Assembly (NCBI GenBank): GCA_016199025.1
Contig: JACQHM010000030.1
Span: forward strand, 1-7,662
Reading direction: 5' to 3'
Length of the DNA: 7,662 nucleotides
From: Candidatus Methylomirabilota bacterium
Lineage (GTDB): Bacteria > Methylomirabilota > Methylomirabilia > Methylomirabilales > JACQHM01
The notes under the pieces are model-generated. The model ran no database searches. It was not told the origin of the DNA and worked only from the letters and a program-made list of their open reading frames with translations. Of the stretch, positions 1-5,985 are shown one piece after another. The translations under genes were made by a program, and so were the position numbers. Every line of letters starts with the position of its first letter. The first letter of the stretch is position 1.

Positions 1-27
1 AACGTCGAACGGAGGAGGAGGTTGGCC

Positions 28-1770
28 TCACCGCTTCCCGGCGGCTACGGCCGGGACCTCTTCCGGCAGGTCCTCGATCGGCTCGAACTCCCGGATCTTG
101 TCGATGGAGGGGCCCATGGACGCATCGGTCTCCCGCTCCACGATGATCTCGACCAGGGCCGGGACCTGGTTGGCATTCGACTCCCGAACGGCCCATTCCA
201 GGGCCGGCTTGATCTCCTCGGGCTTCTCGACTTTCCGGCCGAGGGCCTTGAAGCCCTCCATGATCTTGACGAAGTCCGGTCCGTAGCCATCGTCGTAGCC
301 GATATCGACGGCAAAGTTCATCTCGTAGAGGTACTTCTCGGGCTGGCGGATCAAGGAGAGATAACCGTTGTTCAGCATGACCAGGACGTAGGGGACCCGG
401 TTCTGGACGGCCGTGGCGAGATCCCCGAGAAGGAACTGGAAGCTGTAGTCCCCTACGACCCCTACCACCTGCTCTTTGGGCCGGCCGAGCTTCACCCCGA
501 TGCAGGCCGGGACCTCCCATCCCAAGGGGCCCGCTTGGCCGCAGCAGAAGTAGTGGCGGGGCTTGAAGATCTCCTGGAACTGGCCGGACCAGATCTGGTA
601 GAGGCCGATGGCCGTCACGAAGATCGTATCCTTGTCGAAGAACTCGTTGATCTCCTTGAAGATCCGCTGGGGTTTGACCGGGACGTTGTCGAAGTCCATC
701 TTCCGCCTGAAACGCCGGTACGAGAGGGCCTTCCGGGACCATTCGCTCGACTTCCGGGGAGGTGTCATCTCCTTCGCCACCCGGAGGAGGGCCTGGATGG
801 CCAGCTTGGCGTCGGAGACGATGCCAAGATCGGGCATGAAGACCTTGCCTAACACGGTCGGCTCGATGTCAATATGGATAAACTTCCGCCCCTGGGTGTA
901 GACATCCAGGGCCCCGGTGTGCCGGTCGGCGAAGCGATTCCCGATGGAAAGGACTAGATCTGACTCCAGGAAGAGCATATTCCCACCCCGGGTGGAGGTC
1001 TGGATCCCGACCATCCCGCTGTACAGGGGATGGTCCGCCGGGATGCCGCCCATGGCCATCAGGGTTGGAATCACGGGAATCTGGAGGTATTCGGCCAGCT
1101 CCACGAACTCTTTCGCCGCGTCAGCCAAGATGACGCCCCCTCCCATCATGAGGATCGGCCGTTCGGCGGAAAGGAGCATCTCAACGGCTCGCTTGATCTT
1201 CCGGATGTCAGGGGTAGGCTTCACGACCTCCAGAGGGGCATCGATGTCAGGATCGTACTCCACCTCCCCTCGCTGGACATCCAGGGGGAGGTCGATCAGG
1301 ACCGGCCCCGGCCTTCCCTCGCGGGCGATCTTGAAGGCCTCCCGGACGATGAAGGGGAGCTGGGCCGTCTCCAGGACCAGGTAGCTTTTCTTCGTGACCG
1401 GCTTCACAATCTCGGAGATGTTCACCGCCTGGAAGGCCTCTTTGTGGAGGAGAGGCCGGACGGCCTGTCCGGTGAAGCAGACAATGGGGATCGAGTCCCC
1501 CATGCAGGTATAGAGGCCGGTCACCATGTTTGTCCCGGCCGGCCCCGAGGTCCCGATGGCCACCCCCACTTTCCCCGTCGCCCGGGCGTACCCATCGGCA
1601 GCGTGGGTGGCCCCCTCCTCGTGGCGGACAGTCAGGTGCTTGATCTTCGTCGATTTCGAGAGGGCCTTGTAGAGGGGGAGGATCGCCGCCCCCGGGATGC
1701 CGAAGGCGTACTCGACCCCTTCGCTCTCCAAGATCTTGACCACGGCCTCCATGACAGGCATCTTTGGCAT
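28..1770 (-). CDS. gcl: Glyoxylate carboligase-like ThDP-dependent enzyme with Glu51
   Basis: This is a 580-residue enzyme of the acetolactate synthase/glyoxylate carboligase family, presumably cytosolic. In E. coli, Gcl joins two glyoxylates into tartronate semialdehyde and CO2. The N-terminal ThDP domain covers about residues 1-170, the middle FAD/nucleotide-type domain about 190-350, and the C-terminal ThDP domain about 365-555. Carboligase-like blocks include GTSGPAGT (73-80), HKEAFQAV (109-116), IGNRFADRHTG (276-286), DFDNVPVKPQR (359-369) and CGQAGPLGW (410-418). The Mg-ThDP motif runs from GDYSFQF (440-446) to NN (467-468). The start is the ATG at 1770: from there the protein aligns with remembered E. 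coli Gcl from residue 1, and a GGGGGA lies upstream. An in-frame TTG at 1812 was not chosen. The oddity is residue 51: Glu (codon 1618-1620) instead of Gcl's Val, as in ordinary ThDP enzymes. Family membership is very sure; the exact reaction is not. Confidence 0.9.
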   Translation of the reverse strand: MPKMPVMEAVVKILESEGVEYAFGIPGAAILPLYKALSKSTKIKHLTVRHEEGATHAADGYARATGKVGVAIGTSGPAGTNMVTGLYTCMGDSIPIVCFTGQAVRPLLHKEAFQAVNISEIVKPVTKKSYLVLETAQLPFIVREAFKIAREGRPGPVLIDLPLDVQRGEVEYDPDIDAPLEVVKPTPDIRKIKRAVEMLLSAERPILMMGGGVILADAAKEFVELAEYLQIPVIPTLMAMGGIPADHPLYSGMVGIQTSTRGGNMLFLESDLVLSIGNRFADRHTGALDVYTQGRKFIHIDIEPTVLGKVFMPDLGIVSDAKLAIQALLRVAKEMTPPRKSSEWSRKALSYRRFRRKMDFDNVPVKPQRIFKEINEFFDKDTIFVTAIGLYQIWSGQFQEIFKPRHYFCCGQAGPLGWEVPACIGVKLGRPKEQVVGVVGDYSFQFLLGDLATAVQNRVPYVLVMLNNGYLSLIRQPEKYLYEMNFAVDIGYDDGYGPDFVKIMEGFKALGRKVEKPEEIKPALEWAVRESNANQVPALVEIIVERETDASMGPSIDKIREFEPIEDLPEEVPAVAAGKR

Positions 1771-1815
1771 CGTTTCTATCCCCCATGTTCGATGAAGAGT
1801 TCCGTTCTCCAAGGC

Positions 1816-1843
1816 TTGCTAATGAGTCCTTCTTTCGGGTCAA
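1816..1843 (-). promoter_or_regulatory. Weak candidate promoter before the gcl-like gene
   Basis: In the 127-base gap between the CBS gene and the gcl-like gene, the minus strand reads TTGACC (1838-1843), a 16-base spacer, then TAGCAA (1816-1821). The -35 box matches the sigma70 consensus at five of six bases, but the -10 box matches at only about three. A promoter here would let the gcl-like gene be transcribed separately. This is inference from short motifs. I see nothing else in this gap. Confidence 0.2.
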
Positions 1844-1897
1844 TAGACGAACCTTCACAACTACACACGCGCATCGTCATCCACAGGTTTGGCTAAT

Positions 1898-2332
1898 CTA
1901 TCGTCCTCCTGTGATGTAATTCTCGAGTTGCTTTATCGTGAATTCCTGTTCAGAGATGATGGCTTTTACCACATCACCGATTGAAATGACGCCAACCAAC
2001 TTGCTACCTTCGAGTACAGGTAGGTGCCGGATTCGCTTATTCGTCATCAACGTCATACATTCTTCAATAGACTGGTCGGGACGAACAGTCACCACTTCTG
2101 AGCTCATGATTTCCTTGACAGGCGTTTCCTTGGAAGACTTTCCATGCAAAATTATCTTCCTGGCGTAATCTCGTTCCGAGAAAATGCCTCTTAACTGGTC
2201 TCCTTCGAGGACCAAAAGCGCCCCGACGTTCTTGTCGGCCATCACTTTAAGTGCATCATAGACCGAGGTATCAGGTGAAACCGACCAAACCTCGTGGCCC
2301 TTCGATTGCAAGAGCTGTCTGACGAATGTCAT
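1898..2332 (-). CDS. Stand-alone two-CBS-domain protein
   Basis: This is a 144-residue soluble protein made of little more than a CBS pair: CBS1 at about residues 7-63 and CBS2 at about 71-128. The first repeat ends in GIFSERDYARK (49-59), typical of small bacterial CBS proteins, and the second in VGVISIGDVVKA (113-124). Such pairs (Bateman modules) bind adenosine nucleotides, sometimes NAD or other ligands, and regulate partner proteins. No catalytic domain, DNA-binding domain or membrane segment is attached. The ATG at 2332 is well placed after AGAGGAG with about seven bases between. It lies 72 bases after the transhydrogenase fusion gene and 127 bases before the gcl-like gene, so either could be its partner; that is inference. 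A hand-counted sample (2041-2100) is 47% GC, lower than the flanking enzyme genes. Confidence 0.92.
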   Translation of the reverse strand: MTFVRQLLQSKGHEVWSVSPDTSVYDALKVMADKNVGALLVLEGDQLRGIFSERDYARKIILHGKSSKETPVKEIMSSEVVTVRPDQSIEECMTLMTNKRIRHLPVLEGSKLVGVISIGDVVKAIISEQEFTIKQLENYITGGR

Positions 2333-2357
2333 GGTTTCACTCCTCTGTTGTTTTTTC

Positions 2358-2385
2358 CTTATAGCAAACTGATCGCTGCTTTAAA
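2358..2385 (-). promoter_or_regulatory. Weak candidate promoter before the CBS gene
   Basis: In the 72-base gap after pntB, the minus strand has TTTAAA (2380-2385), a 16-base spacer and TATAAG (2358-2363), about 25 bases before the CBS start codon. The -10 box is reasonable and the -35 box is poor. No terminator hairpin is visible between pntB and this point, so read-through from the pnt genes is equally likely. Confidence 0.22.
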
Positions 2386-2404
2386 TTTCGTGGTCGCATG
2401 AGCC

Positions 2405-4207
2405 CTACGACTTTAGAGCGGCAAAGAGTTTGTTGAGGCTTTCCTTAGCGTCGCCGAAAAGCATCATGCATTTCGGGTTGTAGTAAAGCTCGTTCTCCAC
2501 GCCAGAAAAGCCCGGGCGAAGGCTGCGCTTGAGAACGACGATCGACTTGGCACGCTCGACTTCCAAGATCGGCATCCCATAGAGCGGGCTGTTCTTGTTA
2601 TACTTGGCCGCCGGGTTTGTTACATCGTTTGCTCCGACGACGAGGGCCATGTCCGCCTCCACGAAGTAGGGATTGATCTGCTCCATCTCGTGCAATTGGT
2701 CGTAGGGAACGTTTGCCTCGGCGAGCAGGACGTTCATGTGACCGGGCATACGGCCGGCCACCGGGTGAATAGCGTACTTCACGTCAATGCCGCGCTTCGT
2801 CAGCAACTTCGCCAGCTCGGCGACGCCGTGCTGGGCTTGAGCGACCGCCATGCCGTATCCCGGAACGATGATGACCGAGCGAATGCCGTCGATAAGAACA
2901 GCCATCTCCTCGGGGGCGATGCTCTGCACGGTTCCCTTCGCCTCTGCCGCCGGCCCACCTTCCTCCTTCTCGATCTTGCCGAACGCACCGAACAGGACAT
3001 TCATCGCCGAGCGATTCATGGCCCGGCACATCAGAAGAGAAAGCAGGAAACCTGAAGTCCCGTCCAGCGAGCCGGTGATGATCTGGATTTTGTTCATGAG
3101 CACAAAACCCATGGACGCATCGGCGAGGCCACCGTAGGAATTAAGCAGCGCGATGACCACTGGCATGTCCGCCGCCCCGATGGGAATGACCAGCAGGAGT
3201 CCGAAAACAAACGCCAGGCTGACCATGATGTAGAACAGCATTCCTGCCGTCGGCATGACGATCAGATAGATGAGACTTCCGACAATAACGGCCAGCAAGC
3301 TAAGATTGAAAACGTTTTGCCCCTTGTAGGTGATGGGGTGTCCTGGCAACAGCCCCTGCAGCTTCGCGGCCGCCATCAGGCTTCCCGTAAATGTCAAACC
3401 GCCAATGACCACCTCGAAGCCGAGCGCCGTCATCGTCACTTTGCTGAGCTCTCCGTGGTGGCGGAAGTATTCGGAAATTCCGACCAGGCAAGCTGCCAGC
3501 GCCCCGAGCGAATGCGAAAGAGCTGTGCGTTGCGGCACGGCCGTCATGGGAATTCGCAGCCCCATCGTGCCGCCGATGATGGAACCAATAAGGAAACCGA
3601 TGATGATCCATTTGTAGGTGATGATCTCGTGGTGGAACAGCGTGCCGACAACGGCCATCAGCATGCCGAACTCGGCGAGGAACATGCCCTTGCGGGCGTA
3701 CTTGGGCGAGCTCAGGCCTTTCAGTCCCAGGATGAACAAAGCGGCCGACAGAATGTAGAAATACTGCAGCGCCTGCGTAGGCAGAACATCACGAAAGAAA
3801 TGGGGCGCGTCTCTTCTGAGCTCCTCAGACCAATAGAGCAGCACCAGCATGCTGACGACGAGCACGGGCAAGGCCAGCAGCATTTTCGGATCGAATTGAA
3901 ACCGACGGCGCTGAGCCGTTTGATCCTTCGCGGTCTTGAACATTTTCAGCATCCGATCCGTGATGAGAAAGCCACCGACTACATTCGTCGAGGAACACGT
4001 CACCGCAATGAATCCTAGAACCGTACTGAGGGTGCCGTAATCAGCTCCCGCGACCACCAGCGAACCAACCAGCGAAATGCCTGCAATCGCGTTAGTGGCG
4101 GACATCAGCGGTGTGTGCAGTAATGGGGGCACGCGCGTGATCACGTGATAGCCGAGAAAGCCGGCGAGCATGAAGATGTAGAGCCCGATCTCGAGTTCAG
4201 TTGTCAT
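2405..4207 (-). CDS. pntB: Fused NAD(P) transhydrogenase PntAB-PntB subunit (domain II + domain III)
   Basis: This 600-residue membrane protein carries the proton channel and NADP(H) site of proton-translocating transhydrogenase. Residues 1-91 are a complete PntAB (alpha domain II): three membrane segments, LLHTPLMSATNAI (29-41) and a RMLKMF end (85-90). Residues about 108-126 add a further hydrophobic helix, and PntB proper starts near 145. E. coli PntB has 462 residues without this N-terminal part. PntB features present are the channel histidine H232 (SHSLGALA), DMPVV with D347, LLNSYGG with N356, GYGMAVAQAQ (450-459), HPVAGRMPGHMN (481-492), GANDVTNPAA (525-534), KRS (560-562) and LFGDAK (583-588). 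F568 replaces the tyrosine I recall in E. coli (GYAGV). The ATG follows AAGGAG (4216-4221) by eight bases and overlaps the previous ORF's stop (ATGA). Function is very likely intact; the fusion is the oddity. Confidence 0.95.
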   Translation of the reverse strand: MTTELEIGLYIFMLAGFLGYHVITRVPPLLHTPLMSATNAIAGISLVGSLVVAGADYGTLSTVLGFIAVTCSSTNVVGGFLITDRMLKMFKTAKDQTAQRRRFQFDPKMLLALPVLVVSMLVLLYWSEELRRDAPHFFRDVLPTQALQYFYILSAALFILGLKGLSSPKYARKGMFLAEFGMLMAVVGTLFHHEIITYKWIIIGFLIGSIIGGTMGLRIPMTAVPQRTALSHSLGALAACLVGISEYFRHHGELSKVTMTALGFEVVIGGLTFTGSLMAAAKLQGLLPGHPITYKGQNVFNLSLLAVIVGSLIYLIVMPTAGMLFYIMVSLAFVFGLLLVIPIGAADMPVVIALLNSYGGLADASMGFVLMNKIQIITGSLDGTSGFLLSLLMCRAMNRSAMNVLFGAFGKIEKEEGGPAAEAKGTVQSIAPEEMAVLIDGIRSVIIVPGYGMAVAQAQHGVAELAKLLTKRGIDVKYAIHPVAGRMPGHMNVLLAEANVPYDQLHEMEQINPYFVEADMALVVGANDVTNPAAKYNKNSPLYGMPILEVERAKSIVVLKRSLRPGFSGVENELYYNPKCMMLFGDAKESLNKLFAALKS

Positions 4208-4380
4208 GGATGGAGCTCCTTCGGCAGGAGGACAGCAAACAACCTAAGAAAGCCGGAGCAAGCCGCCAGGCAAGTGTACGCCAAAGGGGCATGCAAAAGA
4301 GTTGGTAACTTGCTGATCACCTCAAAATCCACAAACATGGCCAACACAAATATGGCAAGAGCCGATACGAGGACTTCCAC
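4204..4380 (-). CDS. Truncated PntAB-like (alpha domain II) ORF, probable relic
   Basis: This 58-codon ORF starts with GTG sharing one base with the pntAA stop (TAGTG) and ends in TGA overlapping the fusion gene's ATG (ATGA). Its N-terminal two thirds resemble PntAB: LAIFVLAMF (8-16), then VISKLPTLLHAPLA (21-34), matching VITRVPPLLHTPLM in the downstream fusion. By hand I count about 15 identities over about 34 aligned residues. After residue ~35 the resemblance fades, and the remaining ~50 residues of a normal PntAB (helices 2-3, RMLKMF end) are absent. Only one convincing membrane helix remains, plus a hydrophobic tail. The same bases carry the ribosome-binding site of the next gene. I read it as a decayed duplicate kept because it couples translation between neighbours. 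A small working peptide is possible. It is in a different frame from pntAA, so it is not simply its C-terminus. Confidence 0.65.
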   Translation of the reverse strand: MEVLVSALAIFVLAMFVDFEVISKLPTLLHAPLAYTCLAACSGFLRLFAVLLPKELHP

Positions 4381-5570
4381 TATGAACGACTCTTTTCGCT
4401 GATGGAAAGTGCAGATGCTGGTAGGCCCAACAGTTCACGCACTTGAAGATTGACGAGCTCTCCCTTGTGAGTCAGGAGAGTATCACGAATGATTGGATCT
4501 TCCAAGTTGAGGTGCAACTCCCTATCCTTGATAAGGTTCAGGAGAAAAGCTGTAACGTTTCGAGCGTACATTTGACTTGCATGGTAAGGGATAGTGGACG
4601 GAAGGTTGAGAGGGCCAAATATGGTGACGCCGTTAGCTTCCACTGACTCGCCAGGCTTAGTCAGTTCGCAGTTACCGCCTCCTTCGGCGGCTAGGTCGAT
4701 GATCACCGATCCCGGGTGCATTCCCTGAACCATCTCCTGCGTGATGAGGATCGGAGCTTTTTTCCCTGGGATCGCTGCAGTGGTGATGACCACATCGCTT
4801 TCGGCTACCACTTGCTTCATCATTTCTCTCTGGCGGCGATAGAACTCTTCTCCCATGGCTTTGGCGTACCCACCGGCGGTCTCAGCTTCCTGTGTCTCGA
4901 GCCCTAACTCAATGAACTTTGCCCCAAGGCTCTCAACCTGTTCCTTTACCGCTGGGCGGACATCATAAGACTGCACCACAGCACCGAGACGGCGTGCGGT
5001 GGCAATTGCCTGGAGCCCAGCAACACCTGCCCCCACGACAAAGACACGGGCCGGGGTGATGGTTCCGGCGGCTGTAATCATCATAGGAAACATTTTCTTC
5101 AGCGCCCCGGCGGCTAAGAGAACGGCCTTATAGCCTGCTATTGTAGCCATTGAGGTCAGAGCATCCATAGGCTGTGCTCGGCTGATCCGCGGGAGTAGTT
5201 CAAGAGTAAAGGCAGTCACACCCCTTGTCGCCAGCATTTTCACCGCTTCAGGAGCTCCGAATGGATTAAGCAATCCCACCAGGATCTGACCGGAGCGCAT
5301 CAACTCCAGAGGATTCTTGCCGAGAGGAGGTTTGTTCGTCAAACCGTGCACTTGAACAACGATATCGGTATTGGAGAAGAGTTGAGTCTGGTCGGAGGCA
5401 AGACTTGCTCCCTGCTCCTCGTATGCGGTGTCTGGAAAACCGGCATTCTCTCCCGCGCCGCGTTCCACAAGGACCTTCAGTCCGGCCTTTACCAGCGTAG
5501 GCACAACCGCGGGCACAAGAGCAACTCGCCGCTCATGTGGAGAGGATTCGCAAGGGACTCCGACAACCAT
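4380..5570 (-). CDS. pntAA: NAD(P) transhydrogenase alpha subunit, domain I only (PntAA)
   Basis: This 396-residue cytosolic subunit binds NAD(H) and passes hydride to NADP(H) on domain III of PntB. The length fits the separate domain I of three-subunit enzymes such as Rhodospirillum rubrum PntAA, not the ~510-residue E. coli PntA, which also carries membrane helices. The N-terminal alanine-dehydrogenase-like part is about residues 1-135. The RQD loop is seen as R128, Q133 and D136 (PRISRAQPMD). The Rossmann motif GAGVAG is at 180-185 with D203 (SYDVRP) at the end of the next strand. The mobile loop region GGYAKAMGEEF is at 233-243, and IDLAAEGGGNCE at 291-302. The ATG at 5570 matches the family N-terminus and has AGAGG about five bases upstream. 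No membrane segment is present, so it needs a PntAB partner, supplied by the downstream fusion. A sample within it (4501-4560) is 43% GC, low for the window. Confidence 0.95.
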   Translation of the reverse strand: MVVGVPCESSPHERRVALVPAVVPTLVKAGLKVLVERGAGENAGFPDTAYEEQGASLASDQTQLFSNTDIVVQVHGLTNKPPLGKNPLELMRSGQILVGLLNPFGAPEAVKMLATRGVTAFTLELLPRISRAQPMDALTSMATIAGYKAVLLAAGALKKMFPMMITAAGTITPARVFVVGAGVAGLQAIATARRLGAVVQSYDVRPAVKEQVESLGAKFIELGLETQEAETAGGYAKAMGEEFYRRQREMMKQVVAESDVVITTAAIPGKKAPILITQEMVQGMHPGSVIIDLAAEGGGNCELTKPGESVEANGVTIFGPLNLPSTIPYHASQMYARNVTAFLLNLIKDRELHLNLEDPIIRDTLLTHKGELVNLQVRELLGLPASALSISEKSRS

Positions 5571-5641
5571 TTAAACCTCTATGCGGCAAAACAAATGGAG
5601 CGAGCACAATAGTGCATTTCGTATAACTACGGCATTGGGGA

Positions 5642-5713
5642 CGGAGTGGGATAACCCTCCAAGATGGCTGGTTATCCGTAGTGCGGCTAACCGGCCAATT
5701 AGGCCGGTTAGAC
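5642..5713. repeat. Two tandem ~36-bp palindromic units with TAACC/GGTTA half-sites
   Basis: Unit 1 contains GGATAACC (5649-5656) and its inverted copy GGTTATCC (5670-5677), with 13 bases between. Unit 2 contains CTAACCGGCC (5687-5696) and GGCCGGTTAG (5702-5711), a perfect 10-bp stem with a 5-base loop AATTA. The 29 bases from 5649 and the 29 bases from 5685 agree at 20 positions, and flanking CGGAGTG/CGTAGTG also repeat, so this is a tandem duplication of a palindrome. The half-sites start at 5652, 5670, 5688 and 5706, exactly 18 bases apart and in alternating orientation. It could be a recombinase core-site array tied to the adjacent integrase relic, an operator for pntAA, or a transcript hairpin. 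No U-run follows the strong stem on either strand, so it is not a typical terminator. Confidence 0.75.
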
Positions 5714-5747
5714 GATGGTGTGCGCATATCCTCGACTCTGGGCGACC

Positions 5748-5930
5748 TCAGGGTTCATCCTGGTCCTCCTTTCGGCCTGAGGGTCCCAAGTCCAGGGAAT
5801 CCAACAGGCTCCGGATCTGCCCGAGATTGCGTGTGCTCACATGGGTATAGATTTCGGTCGTCTTGGAGCTCTGGTGGCCGAGCAGTTCCTGGATCAACCG
5901 GAGGTCGAAAGGGGAGCCGCCGAAATCGCT
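5748..5930 (-). pseudogene. C-terminal remnant of a tyrosine recombinase (XerC/IntI-like integrase)
   Basis: A 60-codon open stretch ends in a natural TGA (5748-5750) and is bounded upstream by an in-frame TGA (5931-5933). It encodes FDLRLIQELLGHQSSKT followed by TEIYTHVSTRNLGQI, the unmistakable end of a tyrosine recombinase. The GH histidine and the nucleophile tyrosine of YTHV are present; the catalytic Arg, Lys and HxxR of the missing ~200 or more upstream residues are not. There is no start codon with a ribosome-binding site, so it cannot be a functional enzyme. It points the same way as its neighbours and sits beside the tandem palindromic repeat. It is most likely the scar of an integrated element or a deletion product. 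The identification is sure; which integrase subfamily is less so, although the ending recalls the RSPLD end of XerC/IntI proteins. Confidence 0.88.
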
Positions 5931-5985
5931 TCATGGTCACAAACGATTGACGCTGGTGTCAAGCCCAAAATGACCTGAACGCTTA

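Larger units (their letters stand above)
5571..5985. other. 415-base gap between the aldehyde dehydrogenase and pntAA
   Basis: From right to left it holds: about 55 bases with nothing recognisable after the dehydrogenase stop (5931-5985), the integrase relic (5748-5930), a short spacer, the tandem palindromic repeat (5642-5713), and about 70 bases of AT-richer leader before pntAA (5571-5641). I find no convincing sigma70 promoter for pntAA, although the transhydrogenase genes most likely start their own transcript here. No tRNA and no further ORF with family resemblance was seen. Confidence 0.6.

Noticed and set aside
22..852. Long plus-strand open frame of 276 codons opposite the gcl-like gene (and a similar one at 1030-1896)
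   Set aside because: It has no family resemblance, an Asp/Leu/Gly-skewed composition typical of the antisense of a GC-rich gene, and the minus-strand frame is a clear conserved enzyme.
1771..1812. TTG start at 1812 for the gcl-like gene
   Set aside because: The 14 extra residues have no counterpart in E. coli Gcl as recalled, while the ATG at 1770 aligns exactly with the family N-terminus.
4204..5570. Single E. coli-type pntA split by a frameshift near 4380
   Set aside because: The PntAA length already matches free-standing domain I proteins, the next ORF is itself truncated, and a complete PntAB is present in the downstream fusion. A split cannot be fully excluded but explains less.
5571..5641. 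Sigma70 promoter for pntAA
   Set aside because: TTATAC and other AT-rich hexamers occur, but none has a -35 partner at 16-18 bases good enough to support a call.
5687..5711. Rho-independent terminator at the perfect 10-bp stem
   Set aside because: The stem is strong, but no run of U follows it on either strand, and it is one of two tandem palindromic units.
5642..5713. CRISPR array
   Set aside because: There are only two imperfect, directly abutting units with no spacers between them, and no cas genes are in the window.
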